The notes: a model not told the origin generated them from the letters alone. A stretch of 64,000 nucleotides of DNA from Linyphia triangularis (GCA_963978545.1 OZ021722.1:186001-250000); one strand, 5' to 3'. Positions 49,691-61,844 are shown, counted from the stretch's first letter. Numbers and translations: made by a program.

Positions 49691-51058
49691 GTGAGTCCTT
49701 AAGCACTGCGCACGTGACTGGATGTAAATAGAAAATAGTAGCCTATTTAAACTCCGGCTTTACAAGTCTACGCCAACTACACGAGGGGAAAAGGATCATT
49801 TTTACCCATAATACTGCAAAAATGTCTTTTTTCAATATAAAATATTGCGTAAAAGGACATTTTCTAATGATCTAAAGAAAAAAAATCCTTAAAAATAGAA
49901 AGTCAATACTTGTAAGCACTCTGATACTATCCATCCCAATTAAGAATCAAGTAAGTGCAGCAGCTCTTGTGTGCTATTTCATAAAATTATAAACTATTTT
50001 AAAGTATTGTATGTTATCGGAAAAAGTAATTTTGTAATAACTTGATAACTGGTTCTTTTTTTTTCGTCCAGTATAATTAAAATTTGCTTTCTTCATTTTA
50101 GTGCAAAAGTCTATCTGTTAAAATAATGTTTGATATTGAAATATCCTTTGCCCCGTGTAGTTTGCGCCTGTGACGTCTTATCAAATCTCATTCCGTTTAA
50201 ATAATTATAAATCTTTAAATAAACATTTAGATAAGGTAACCCGCAATCGAAAATCATGTGTGGAAGATGTCGATTCTGGGATTTTATTCTGGTTTTATGC
50301 TGTGATTCTGGGATTCTATGGATTCCATGACGTTTACAGTGATATATTAGTGAGTTACTGGTACTTCCAATATAGGTATCGCAATACCAATATTGGAAGT
50401 ACCAGTAAGAGACTTATAGTGCAGGTATATTATGAATTAAGGAGATTAAAATTTTATTCACACAGAATGTCACTTTTCTCGCAGACCATTATAGCTGGAA
50501 ACAAAATTTAAGCACTAAAATATTCATTGATCGTTGCTATCTACTTTAATAACGCCTTTAAGACGCTGTTGACAAGTGTCCCCCTCCATCTCAATTTCTC
50601 AAAAGATGGCAGCACATGATCAAAGAATTCTTACAGTTTTTTCAAATTATTTTTTTTTATATTTTTTAATTTTTACTTTAATCTGTTGAATAATGTTATG
50701 TTTTGAGTTAAAAACATACTTACTTTATATATTTGGGCACGAATTTAATGGTATGCACGAAAATCTGAATTTCGAGGACATTTGTTCCCCGCGCGACTAA
50801 CCTCGAGATATATTAAAAAAAATTGTGTTTTTTGTAATTTTCTTTTTGGGCCAGGTTTTAGTAAAAAATGATTTTGTTAAGAAACTGCGTAATATTTTTG
50901 AAAAGCCCGTGTTAAAGTACTAAATAATGATTGATTTATCAACAAAAAATTTCAATATCTCTTATACTTCGAAAATGCACATCAAAAACGTAGTTCCACA
51001 TCAGTGGCGCCCACTCAAGTGGTTTTCAGTCGCTGTATTAATGACGATTTTCTTCCAG
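49691..51058. other. SLC5 intron 7
   Basis: Non-coding. A perfect short inverted repeat, GGTACTTCCAATAT and ATATTGGAAGTACC, lies at about 50,361-50,404 and could form a hairpin. Ends in the acceptor TTCTTCCAG. Confidence 0.6.
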
Positions 51059-51213
51059 CTCTCTTTTTCGGCTTCCTTTGTATTGCGTTGACTTTCCTGG
51101 TTGCCACTTTCAGTAATTTAATCCAAGCCTCCTTGATTGTGTTTGGATTGCTGGGAGGTCCAGTTTTGGCCGTTTTCCTGCTGGGAATGATGACAACTAA
51201 GGCGAATGAAAAG
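51059..51213 (+). CDS. SLC5-like transporter, exon 8 (last found)
   Basis: 155 bp between TTCTTCCAG and GTAACA. The first two bases complete a codon from exon 7, then 51 codons. Encodes LFFGFLCIALTFLVATFSNL, then QASLIVFGLLGGPVLAVFLL and GMMTTKANEK, the tenth/eleventh membrane segments of the family. Another 140-170 residues should follow; no matching exon was recognised in the remaining 12.8 kb. Confidence 0.93.
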
Positions 51214-51299
51214 GTAACAGGGGGCATTTTTAAAATTCTCTTTTTATTATTGTAAAAAGTAATAAAAATGCATTTAAATAAAATGACGGAACATTTTTA

Positions 51300-52320
51300 A
51301 CATTAGTAGAACTTGAAATATTCAAGTTTTTCTTACTGTATCTCGATCATGCTACCTTGAAAATTTGAACCTTTTCTCGGTGATTTTTTTGTTGTCCCTT
51401 TTTGAGTTTAAATGGATTTAATTTAAAAAACTACTTGTTATAAATATATGAAACTTTCCAAAGTTATTTTACATGTTTCTTTGATTTTTTTATTCAGGAA
51501 TTGAGTATTTTTATTTAATTGTTTAAAAAAGTTTTGAGTTTTATACAATAAAAACTTGTATTAAAAAAATTCTAAATATTTTATTGAAAAATCATGAAAA
51601 TAATTTCTTATATGAATTACAATAAATAATTTAATGCAAAAATGAATTTGGATGGATGGATGGAGGGGTTCAAAATACCTGAAGCCAAAGCAGATTAAAA
51701 CTTGAAGAAATTTATTCCGATATAACTCTTCGCAGATTCTTTTACAACTCCAGAACTTCCCGTTCTAATAGACTCAATACAGCTCTTTACACAACAATGG
51801 AGCACAAACACCAGTTAAAAACCAGATACATAACTGCTAAAATCGACGTAAAAGACAACTACTCGGACTACTCCGAATGCTCGCTCTGACGTTCGGAACT
51901 ACTCTGAATGCTCGCTGAGAGACAACTAACTAACTCCATCACCCGCTCTCTTGGCGTTATATAGGAAGGCTAATCCTTCTCGAATCTTCTAGTGATAGAA
52001 ATTTGGAGAATTTTCCAGATCGCAGTCGAAAGTCCCATACATGTACATGGGGATCGAAAGTGTCACCAAATAGTCACCAAGTTTGGCGACATTTGATGAT
52101 TTCTCGCCAAATTTGGCGACCAAAATTAGTCGCCAAAACCAACTTGGCTCTATCCCGACAAGGTAGCAAGATTGCCATTAACCATATATGCCATAGATAT
52201 ATATTAAATTTGAAAGTTTAAAATAGTTATTTTAGTTTCAAAGCGTAACACAATACTGCATCAAAAATTTCAAAAAAATATTTTATAAGTAAAGAATTTA
52301 AAATTAATTTTGAGTCCTTT
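51300..52320 (+). repeat. Dispersed repeat R1, copy 3, split by an LTR-like insertion
   Basis: The left part, 51,300-51,645, matches 12,950-13,300. The right part, about 52,190-52,320 (attaaatttgaaagttta, tagtttcaaagcgt), matches the reverse of 35,580-35,705. The two parts are contiguous in the 35-kb copy apart from about 80 bases, so 51,650-52,170 entered this copy later. Confidence 0.65.
51650..52170 (-). mobile_element. Probable solo LTR (minus orientation)
   Basis: On the minus strand there is a TATA box in CCTATATAACGCC (51,956-51,965 on plus). About 240 bases further lies GGAATAAATTTC (51,709-51,718), the spacing expected for an LTR promoter and polyadenylation signal. It contains duplicated ACTACTC(C/T)GAATGCTCGCT words and repeated TTGGCGAC words. 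It interrupts repeat R1. Exact ends and target duplication were not determined, and no partner LTR or internal coding region is seen. Confidence 0.5.
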
Positions 52321-53773
52321 TTAAACAGCGAGTCTCGTAACTAATAATCAGTCTTTTTTTGTTTTTTTTACCTGTTAGTTTGACGTACCCAAGGTGTTTC
52401 AAGCTCAATACAATTCCCACACTTCAATGCAGTGATAGTTAACCCCCTCTTTCTCCCAATACATTGACTGCATCACCAAACTGGCTAAATTTACAAAAGC
52501 ACTTAATAATAGTGTAAATAATATTTTGTAATCGGATGATGAATTCTCTTTGGTTCTGATCTTAATCCAACTCTTATTTAGATAAATAATTTTAATATCA
52601 ATATCTGAATTGCTTAGGTTATCAAATGGAATTCCCTAAAAGCTTTTAAAATTAAAACAATTCGGTCAACTTTTTTGTCATTTGGACCAACTGTGTGTAC
52701 CAAGAATTTGGTGCGTAGATATCCAGTAATTTTTGTATTGGCCGATGACTGAAATGAAAGATTTAAAAACGATAACTTATTCTCAGTGTATTTTAAAAAC
52801 GCTGTTTCTCTGAACGTTAGAGCAGTACCGTGGGGTAGATTTTCTTAATATTATGCAAGTCAAAGGAATGTTGCCTCTTAAATGAAAGTAACCTTCGATT
52901 GTGAAAAGAATATGTATTTGTGCAGTTTGATTGTGAAAAAAATTGCACACAAATACTGATTCAAAATAGAAACCATTTTTGAAATATAAACTAGTTTAAA
53001 ATAAAGATACAACAATCTACTACAGTTTCACCCTTCTAGTTTTAACAAATTTGATAATTAGGTATGTGTAGTCTAGAGTAGTAACCCAACTAATTGCAAT
53101 AACAATTCATTTAGAATTTTCTAACTTTTGTTTGCCTTATTGAACTCTTAAGTAGTGTTTTATTAATTTTAAGTTGGAAAACTTCTTTCCACCCAGAACC
53201 AGAGATTGATAATAAAAGACATACTCTAGCATTCGATGTATTTCAGTTACTTTGACATCTAAAGGTTTCGAGATACATTACGTGGACAATTTTCAAGGGA
53301 CATTTTGACTCTTTTTTTTTTCCAATCGTAAACAATTAAGAATTATAAAACTGAAATGGATCTAATAATAAAGTTTTCCTTTTATATAATATAACTTAGT
53401 AGTAAAGTTATATGGAAAAATAATTACTTTGACTAGGTCAAATATACCTTTTTTCCCAAGGGACACGATAGTTAGGCTGGTTCGAAAAAAAAGATTTTTT
53501 TTTTAAACGCATTAGGTAAAAAAAGTTGTTACATATATTGATAAGAAAAACTGTAAAAAATAATAATAATATCTTTCGATTGCGCATTCACCCCAAAGTT
53601 TGGAGAAACTACAAAAAATAACTATTTATCCTAGCATTTTTTAAATTTCCAAACGTTATGCAATGGGTAAAAAAAAGTCGAAAGCCAAAGTTACAAATAA
53701 ATTAGCATAGTTTCTACCCTTTTACTTCATATCTTCAGTTACAACTGAAATATGGTTAATTTGGTACTTTAAA
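52321..53773. other. AT-rich sequence downstream of SLC5 exon 8
   Basis: No gene or exon recognised. 53,290-53,470 resembles the arms of the palindromic element at 24,844-25,228. 53,683-53,755 resembles the reverse of 58,480-58,545. Confidence 0.5.
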
Positions 53774-54750
53774 ATCAACCAAAAAAACACTGTTGAAAAG
53801 TAGAAAAACCACTAACCATAAAAACACAAAAAACTTTCTTGCAATAAGAAAATTAGAAACATGATGAAAATTTTCAGCCACAAACACAGTGATATAAAAA
53901 ATGGCCAACCTCTGATTACAACTCTCGGTTGTGACTCACTTAAAAATGTATGCTTACTTAGTTTATTTTTTAAATTTAAGTTCCGCTCCCATAAAAATTT
54001 ACGCTGCTTGAGGTTGGCGCCCGTTATAGGAATATTAACAATGACTGTTTGCACGAATATTAGAGGAGATAGTATTTCCTACCCATCCAAATGAAATCAT
54101 AAGTAGTGTAAATCTTCATGTTCATGTAATTTTCAAAATAGTATAGAGAAACTGTACTCAAACGCTCGCATTTGAATCTTTATTAAGAATTTTTTAAGTA
54201 GGAAACTGAAGTGTTTGTGGTACGCTTTTGTTTGGTTGTTACATGCATTTTGGTTGGTTGTATTCAGATTATCTGGCGCCGTCAGCAACACGAGGGCTAT
54301 AATGCGCCGAAACATTTCGTCATTTAACAAACCAACATACATTTACAAACATCCATGCCAACGCGGGACTCGGAACCCGCAACCTCGCGGTCTAGAAGCC
54401 AGCACGCTAACCACTATACCGTTTGGTCAGCACATGCATTTTGGAAAGTTTTTATTGTTTGGGAAGAGGAGGGGGGTTAAAATTTAGTGATTAAGATGGG
54501 CGCCAACCTCAAGTAGCGTAAATTTATATAGGAGTGGAACTTAAATTTTAAAAATAAACTAAGTAAGCATACATTCTTAAGCGAGTCACAACCGAGAGTT
54601 GTGATCAGAGGTTAGACATTTTTTATATCACTGTGTTTGTAGCTGAAAATTTTCATCATGTTTCTGATTTTTTTTATTGCAAGAAAGTTTTTTGTGTTTC
54701 TGAGGTTCGTGGTTTTGCTACTTTTCAAAAGTGTTTTTTTTTGTGTTGAT
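53774..54750. mobile_element. Fold-back element with about 250-bp inverted arms
   Basis: The left arm 53,774-54,028 and the right arm 54,494-54,750 are inverted copies with few changes (for example gaaaattttcagccacaaacacagtgatata, ggttggcgcc). The spacer of about 465 bases holds the tRNA-SINE copy C. Non-coding; open frames over the arms are artefacts. Superfamily unknown. Confidence 0.85.
54254..54431 (-). mobile_element. tRNA-derived SINE, copy C
   Basis: 178-bp copy flanked by the 13-bp duplication ACATGCATTTTGG (54,241-54,253 and 54,432-54,444). One extra G lies just before the B box (CTCGGAACCCG on plus). It inserted into the spacer of the fold-back element. Confidence 0.92.
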
Positions 54751-54832
54751 ATCAGAACTTTTTTTTTAAACACTGGCGACTTCTATTTTTTGAATTTGTC
54801 CATTTCATAGCTTTTCTCTTTATCACCTATGA

Positions 54833-55130
54833 TATACCTGGTACCAAGAATATTTATAACTCTTCAAACTGAGTTCGACGATACCTTACATGCAATAATT
54901 ATCTTTAAAATTGATAAACCGGAAGTGGCACCAATAGCCCCCCCCCCCCATACCTGATACTTTAAAAATTCAAAAGCCCAACATGACATATTTATCTTGG
55001 AAATTGAGAAACCGAAAGTGGTACTACCTATGGTACACCTGGTAACATGAATATTCAAAATTCTTCAAGTTGAGTTCAATGATATCTTACGTGCCAAAAT
55101 CTTCTTGAAAATTGACGAATTGGTTGAATG
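54833..55130 (+). repeat. About 200-bp tandem duplication (two diverged units)
   Basis: Words (t)acctggtac..aagaatatt, gagttcgacgatacctta and aaaattgataaaccgg at 54,835-54,930 recur in changed form at 55,035-55,125. A C homopolymer lies at 54,939-54,950. Confidence 0.7.
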
Positions 55131-55209
55131 CGGGCGGCAGCAACCATCAAAATCGACCACGAACGAGTAATAGAAACTTGTGTATGGCAACTCAACCCCC
55201 AAAACTTAA

Positions 55210-55412
55210 CCCTTTGCACTCCAGGCCTTTTTCGCGAGGAGGAATCAGCAACTCGAGACATTTTAGGTTCGGTTGGTGTTTATGGATTTGCTTCATAGAA
55301 ACTAAACACAGTCCGTGGCCTTGCATCGAATTTCCGCATCACACCTAATGGTCTTCTCGTGGTTTGGCATCCAATCGTGTGGCGCCTGAGAGGCCCACTG
55401 GAGTGCAAAGGG
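55210..55412. mobile_element. piggyBac-like MITE (203 bp, TTAA target site)
   Basis: Perfect inverted ends CCCTTTGCACTCCAG and CTGGAGTGCAAAGGG are flanked by TTAA at 55,206-55,209 and 55,413-55,416. TTAA duplication and ends starting CCCT/CCYTTTG are hallmarks of piggyBac elements. The interior is too short to code; the open frame at 55,112-55,348 is accidental. Confidence 0.88.
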
Positions 55413-55509
55413 TTAATGAAATACGTTGCCATCGATAAAGAGCCAGTCTGCCAAATTTCAGCTCGATTGTTTAGTTTGTACGCACAACGACCTATTTTAG
55501 TGCATAATA

Positions 55510-55640
55510 ATGACTAATCAGTTCGGGACCCACAGCTTAACGTGGATTCCGAATCACAACGAACATCCACACCTAACCCAGGAATCAAATCCGGCACCTT
55601 TAACATTCAAGGCCAGAGCGTTCATCCCATTGAAAATTTA
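55510..55640 (-). mobile_element. Possible tRNA-like SINE fragment
   Basis: On the minus strand, ATGAACGCTCTGGCCTTGAA is followed by GCCGGATTTGATTCCTGGGT. The second resembles a B box (GGTTCGATTCC) at tRNA-like spacing from an A-box-like first part. Only one copy is seen and no target duplication was found. Confidence 0.4.
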
Positions 55641-56814
55641 TTCTAATAAATTGTTACAAATAAATATTACAAGTTTTTTACAGTCTAATTATTGCAATAT
55701 AAATTATTTTTACTATACCAAGCATTATTTTGGTTCACATAATAACCCATTGATATTTGACAAAATTTAAAATATTTTCTTAACAATATTAAATTTAAAA
55801 TTCACTATGAAATTATAATTTTGATGATAGATGATTCTACGATTTAATTTTTCAACGGAAAGTAAACAAAATCAATACATCTTTAAAAACAAATGAAATT
55901 TTTTTGCAAATTCCATTAGCCAATCACAATGCGTGTTTCATTTAGTCCCGCTGTAATGAATTGACTGTGACGTCAGCTCGCATAACCTCCACATTTATAC
56001 TTTGTATTCAGCCCATAGTATCTTGCAACAAAATATGATTATTTTCATTTTTCAACGGAAATTTCCCGAAATTAAAATGTTTTTGAAAGTTAACTCACTC
56101 TAAATTATCATACAGTTCAAATAACACATACAATTTGAAGAACAAATATTTCTCTTTAATTCTGTCTCTTCAAAAATTAAATTATTTCAATTTTAAAGAT
56201 GTTATAAGCCATATAATTGTAGTCCAATTCGTTCTGCCTATACTTTAACGTTACGTTCATTCTCCTTTAAGCCTAACATGTCGGAAAAACTAACTTCGAA
56301 ATGATAGCAAACCTGTTTGGCAACTTTTGGCATATATATCTGAACCTCAATTACAAGCTGATCGCCTTTATCTGTCGCCAAATTATGAAATGAAAAAAAG
56401 TGGTTTTAAATTAATTAAAAATAGAAATAATTATTTAATGAAGTTCAAACCTACGTAGGATTTTAAGTTGAAACATTCCGTATCCTATAAATCAATCCGT
56501 TTGAAGATCTATAGCTTAGTTAGGTCTGGACGTTTGTCTAAATTTTTACATCAAAATGGTGCTAGAACTCGTTTTTTTATTTCGTTTTGGAAATTCCAAT
56601 ATTTTTGATCTTCGTTGTCTTTTATCCTAGGTACTCAATTTTTTTTTCTTTAAAAGATATCACCAAGACAAATCTATGTCATTTTTTGTATAATTATGTG
56701 AAGTTCCGTAAGCACGCTAGAAAATAGTTAATTTCGGCTTTTTCGCTGGAAGTTGTGCAGAGAATAGATACTTACTGTCGTTTCTGCCTTTTTAAAGTTG
56801 GCGGCGAAACGACC
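55641..56814. other. AT-rich sequence, no gene recognised
   Basis: No domain, exon or repeat recognised on either strand. The short minus-strand frame at 56,728-57,006 overlaps the Tc1 arm and is an artefact. Confidence 0.5.
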
Positions 56815-57345
56815 GTTTCGTCTGATAAGTTTATAAAAAATGTCTGTTTTTAAAACACGCAGCAAGTATTTAAATTGAAATATTTCGGATATGTTGCTAA
56901 GTGCCATGCAAAAAAAGTTTCCGTACGCCCTATGAAAATTAATTCTGACATCTTCCACAATAGACTTGCAATAAATTTTTAAAACTGAAGTATACACAAG
57001 TGTCATGAAGACATGATGGCAGCAATTTTTTAATTTTAGCTTGTAGCTGATTGTCTTAAAATTGAGTTCCTAAACCTATTCTTAAGTTGGTTATTCAGTT
57101 ATGAAATGTTGGATTATCTATGAATAAAATTGGCAAAATCTTTAAGATATTGAAGTATATAGTACAATATATTATTGAAAGACACCGTGGGCTTCAAACT
57201 TTTGAGGATAGAGTTTGATTCGGAAGATTTTCAAAGCTAAAACCCATGCATAAAAGAAATATACTATTGTAAGGTTCAATATAATCCGCGAATAAGTGCA
57301 CCTCAAGTAACGCATGGCTTAAGAATTGATAAAAACATTGAAGAA

Positions 57346-57950
57346 AATTCCCAAATGTCAATTTATGTGCACTGGCTACGACATTTTGGGTTGGAATGTC
57401 AAGATACACGTACCTAGGCTTATTTCCTTCTCCATAACGTAAATTGCCTACACCAGCAGCTCTCATACACCCCCACACCACATAACGCCTCCTCTACCGT
57501 GTTTGCCGACCAAACGGTATAGTGGTTAGCGTGCTAGCTTCTAAACCGCGAGGTTGCGTGTTCGAGTCCCGTGTTAGGCATGGGTGTTTGTAAATGTATG
57601 TTGGCTTGTCTAATGACGAATGTTTCGGCGCATTATAGCCCACGTGTTGCTCACGGCGCCAGATAATCTGAATACAACCAACCTCTACCGTGTTTGACAG
57701 TTCCCCATAAATTATAAGTTAACATTTGTTGACTTCGTTTCTTCCTGATCACAACTCGATTATCTGACCCTTGGATATTTAATTTTAATTCATCACTAAA
57801 AAAGAGGTGTAAAATCGATGCGCTTTTTTCTGTTACAGGTACTTATATAAGGCTTCTTACGGTCTGCGAGTAAATTCAGACCAGCTTTTTTAATAACATT
57901 TCTCACCGTTTAAGATGTCACTTCAATGTTTTGATCAATTTTTAAGCCAT
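57346..57950 (-). pseudogene. Tc1 transposase remnant
   Basis: Minus strand: TVRNVIKKAGLNLLADRKKP, YIST then NRKKRIDF, then SDELKLNIQGSDNRVV (one catalytic Asp region) and LWGTVKHGRG. After the SINE it continues VWGCMRAAGVGNLRYGEGN and YLDIPTQNVVASAHKL, then stops being Tc1-like at about 57,345. The later catalytic part (FQQDNDPKH-type) is absent. Tc1 transposases cut and paste DNA at TA sites; this one is dead. Confidence 0.82.
57506..57681 (+). mobile_element. tRNA-derived SINE, copy D
   Basis: The only copy with the tRNA-like head on the plus strand, starting CCGACCAAACGGTATAGTGG and ending ATACAACCAA. Flanked by the 15-bp duplication CCTCTACCGTGTTTG (57,491-57,505 and 57,682-57,696). It interrupts the Tc1 transposase remnant between two adjacent conserved motifs. 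Confidence 0.94.
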
Positions 57951-58460
57951 GAGCGATTTGAGTGCACTTAATCGCGGATCATCTTGAACATTGCAATAAG
58001 ATATCTCTTTTCTGGAAGCGTTTTAACTTTGAAGATCTTCTGGATCGATCTCTATCCTCAAAAGTTTGAAGCTCACTGTGTCTTTCAATAATATATTGTA
58101 CTATAGACTTCAATATATTAAAGATTTCACCAATTTTTTTATAGATAATCCATCATTTCATAACTGAATAATCAACTCACGAATAGGTTTAGGAGCTCCA
58201 TTTTAAAACTATCGATTACAAGCTAAAAATTATACAACTGCTTCTATCATGTCTTCATGACACTTCAGTGCACTTCATGTTTTGAAAATGTACTGCAAGT
58301 CTGTTGTGGAAGACATCAGAATTTATTTTCATACTGCGCATGGAAACGTTTTTTGCATGGCACTTAGCAACATCTCTAAAATATTTTAATTTAAATATTT
58401 TCTGCTTTTTGTAAAAACATACATTTATTATAAACTTATTTTAAAGAATCAGATTAAACA

Positions 58461-59400
58461 TATTTCAGTAAGTACTGAAGATATGAAACAAAAGATTAGA
58501 AATTATGCTAATTTATTTGTAACTTTTGCCTCCGTACGGAGACATTTTTTACCTACTGTATATTTGAAAGGCAATAGTTTACAATGTGTAGCACAAGGGT
58601 GGTAAAACACAGGAAACACTATTCTATACATTTTTAAAACATATATCAATGAGTAAAAATATTCCAATATACATTTTGTTAAAAAAAATATTTTTCTATA
58701 AAATGGATGCTAACGTTATTTCTATCATATTCTTATTAAAATTGTTTTATTTACTTCAAGCATTTGCTTCAAACTTTTGACTTAAAAAAAAAAAAAAAAA
58801 AACTTTTTTTCCATCAATTTCTAGAATATACCAATTACTAAATTATCGAGGTACATTAGTTTGTATTGTGTAGAATGAAGTAGATAAAACTTCAAAAAAA
58901 AAAATCAAATTAATAATTATTCAATAATAATCGTTCGCGTACAACCTTTGAAACATCTAAAAAAAACCTGTGTTTTTGGCGGGTTTCAATCTGAGTGGCC
59001 TTTCTCGTGGCGCCTTTTCTTTCTTTGAAGCTCTTGGTAGTTGCAGGATTTTCGATCCAAGGGGTTGTCTGTTGCACATTGGACAACGAAGTTTTTTTTT
59101 TTGGAAAAGTGAGCCTAGTTTATGTAAATGTTTCGTTGCTGACGTATTCATTTTCATTGTATAAAAGGGCAATGGGATAGTTTTTTTTTTTTTTTTTTTT
59201 TTTTTGTATATTGATTATATAATATGTTTTGAATAGAATGTTTGTTAAACTTGTTGGAATAAAATCGAATGTTTCTAAATAGGGGCCTTAAACTCTACTC
59301 TAACTTAAATTAAAAATCTTCCCTGGATCTAAGATTTAACGAATATGGCACATTCAGTGGATACTTTCTCATTCCACTGAAGCTGTCGGATTTTAACTAT
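58461..59400. other. AT-rich sequence, no gene recognised
   Basis: 58,960-59,180 is less AT-rich and open on both strands (for example 58,957-59,172 minus), but I recognise no domain. A T homopolymer of about 25 lies at 59,181-59,205. Confidence 0.45.
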
Positions 59401-59405
59401 CGTGA

Positions 59406-60840
59406 ATGGACATGAAAGTAATTGTTGGGAATTGGTCACCGGGACTGCCGTACCAGATGCAACTCAGCGAGATAAAAGAGACTTTCGGTGGCAATGTGCT
59501 TATACAACTATATTTCAAAGGGATTGAGCGGAATTATCAAACGCTCATTTCGTCTACGGAAGATGGCAAAGAAGCTTGGACTATCCTTGAAACCAACTTC
59601 GAACCCTCTTCACGTTAACGAGACAGTTTGCAAGAAGGTTAAAAAATATCATCAAGTTAAAAATGCCGGTTTTGAAATCCCTGACTGCTTCCAGATAATT
59701 CGGAGACTGTCACCATCGTCCTCTACAAACTGGAACTTTCAATTCGTTACGAAACAACTTGTCACTGAATCAAGCCGGATCGACATGAATAAGGACGACC
59801 CAACCATTGTAGTATACTTCAAAGGTCAAACCAAAGGAGAAACAACAGAAATACTGAATGGAGTGGAAGCGGACTGGAATCGAATCATCTTAAGTCTTCG
59901 AATGGGGCCGTATGTGCAGGAAACCTTGTCACCAAGAACCTAGGAGCTTCAAGAAATTGAGTCTATAGTACAAAAGAACCTTCCACAACCAAGGTGAGAT
60001 GCCGAAAAATCCAGAAGTCGCTCTTTCAATGGCCTCGTCAGACTCGCTTCTATTTAATAGACTCTGCCGCAGTCAGCGAACTATACGTTCAAAGAACTGC
60101 CTCCAGAACAGGTGCTGACGAGTGACAAGAACTTTTCTTTCGAAGTTTTGGGAGTTAGTGATATCAAGTTTACTACCTTGGATGAAAAAAGTAAACTAAA
60201 TGTAACTTTAAAAGAGGTGTTGTATGCACTTTATGAGACGTAACCTGGTGGGGCCAATAGATATTTAGGTGGAAACCACATTGAATGGTTGTTTATGATT
60301 CAAACTGTGATTATTTACTGCACCCCGAGTTGGTAAAATGTATGTCATGAAAGGGTTTCCTACACATATTAAAAATTCTGCCTTTTCAACGAGTTTAAAA
60401 TGTGTGTAAGATGTGGTTGGTTGGTTGTATTCAGATTATCTGGCGCCGTCAGCAACACGAGGGCTATAATGCGCCGAAACATTCGTCATTAGACAAGCCA
60501 ACATACATTTACAAACACCCATGCCAACACGGGACTCGAACCCGCAACCTTGCGGTCTAGAAGCCAGCACGCTAACCACTATACCATTTGGTCGGCCATG
60601 TGTAAGATGTGTGTTGTGTGTAAGATAGTCTTATTTAAAAGAATGTCTTGTAGCTTTAACTATGTATATAAACGCGTTACTAAAAGAATTTTAGAAAGGG
60701 TGCATTATAGATCTTTGGGGACCTTCTCCAGTAAATAGTCTCGGTGGCAAAAAGTATTTTCTTGATGACTTATCACGCAAAGTTAAAAAGGAAAACTGAA
60801 GTGTTTGACTGTTTTAAGAAATAATTAGCCAAATCAGAAC
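59406..60840 (+). pseudogene. Second Ty1/copia fossil (gag, protease, integrase pieces)
   Basis: 59,440-59,618 encodes a copia Gag segment ending TEDGKEAWTILETNFEPSSR. 59,700-59,940 continues Gag with frame changes. About 60,075-60,230 gives FEVLGVSDIKFTTLDEKSKL and VTLKEVLYAL (the region after the protease). After the SINE, about 60,700-60,800 gives IDLWGPSPVNSLGGKKYFLD, the start of the integrase core with its first catalytic Asp. No reverse transcriptase or LTRs are found. Heavily broken. Confidence 0.78.
60416..60598 (-). mobile_element. tRNA-derived SINE, copy E
   Basis: 183-bp copy flanked by the 13-bp duplication TGTGTAAGATGTG (60,403-60,415 and 60,599-60,611). It splits the second copia fossil between the protease-side region and the integrase. 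Confidence 0.93.
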
Positions 60841-61840
60841 GCGAGTTAAATGCTAAACTTAAATGTATTTTTAATTAATATATTTTTTATTAAATACATT
60901 TTTAAATACAGTATGTATGATGAACATTAGGATTGCTTTGCTATAATGAAGAAAATGATTTGAAAGTGAGACACATATTTGTAAATTTTAATCTTGATAT
61001 AAATAAAATACTAAATAGATTTTCATAAATAATGAAAATCTACATCAAATGATTAATCTTTAATATATTTTTAGTTTTAGATTAGAAATTTTTCGTTTGT
61101 ATCAGTCAAAAGTTTGAATCTGTTTAAGGAACTTAAAGGGGATTTTTAAATGTATCGTCCACTTTTTTGGAAAGAAAATATTTCTTATAAACATGTCAAA
61201 TAATGTAATGTTTATCAAATAATGCAAATAATGTCATAAATTATAAACATGTAATTTTTAAAAAATATTCGTGTTGTAAATTACTCTTAAAAGAGAACTA
61301 AAATTAATAAAAAAATTAAAAGGATCCTTTAATTTAAAAAAATGTGCGTTTTGCCATGTGTGGAAGATCGATGCAAAAAGTACGCTAAATACGCAAAAAT
61401 ATCCATAAAACCACCAGATTTGTGTTGTATGACCGTAATATTATATTTATTTGTTAAATTGTATAAATATTTTGCATCTTTCTTTTTTATTTACGGGAAT
61501 AAAAAATTAAGACTATTTTCGTTCATTTTTGCCAATTCTGTGTCCATACTTAGCATTTTCAATATCAATGTGGTCAAGGTAATATTAACTTATGATAATA
61601 AAACTTAATACATTGACACAATTGGTCAAGAGGAAGAAAATTCAGGTGTATGCAATCAAATCTAAAAAAATTTAATTTTTTCCAAAAAATTAAATTTTAA
61701 ACCTCTTTTTAACAACTTCAGGCTCGATGCGGCACGGGGATTAATTTATCGGAATGAAATTTGACACACTGTCAAAATAGGTCAAGAGGGGAAAAATGAG
61801 GGTGTGAGAGTTGAAATCGGATGAAATTTCATTTTTTGAC
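60841..61840. other. AT-rich sequence, no gene recognised
   Basis: No domain. 61,600-61,660 and 61,770-61,830 share a gacac(a)..tcaa..aggtcaagagg core, an old short duplication. Confidence 0.5.
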
Positions 61841-61844
61841 CCTA

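Larger units (their letters stand above)
56815..58460 (-). mobile_element. Tc1-like transposon rearranged as a fold-back
   Basis: Long inverted arms (about 56,815-57,345 and about 57,890-58,460) include the terminal region and the first part of the transposase gene. The middle carries one minus-strand catalytic segment. In effect the 5' half of a plus-oriented copy is joined to a minus-oriented copy truncated in its catalytic domain. The arms share words such as gctaagtgccatgcaaaaaa and tgtcatgaagacatgat. A SINE (copy D) lies in the middle. Confidence 0.75.

Noticed and set aside
51214..51255. Readthrough after exon 8 as the C-terminus of the transporter
   Set aside because: The added residues do not match the family, which has further membrane segments, and the GTAACA donor follows the conserved block.
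57506..57578. Possible genuine tRNA gene (A and B boxes present)
   Set aside because: The same tRNA-like head occurs in five copies with an identical SINE body and target duplications, and the cloverleaf stems are poorly paired, so it is a SINE head.
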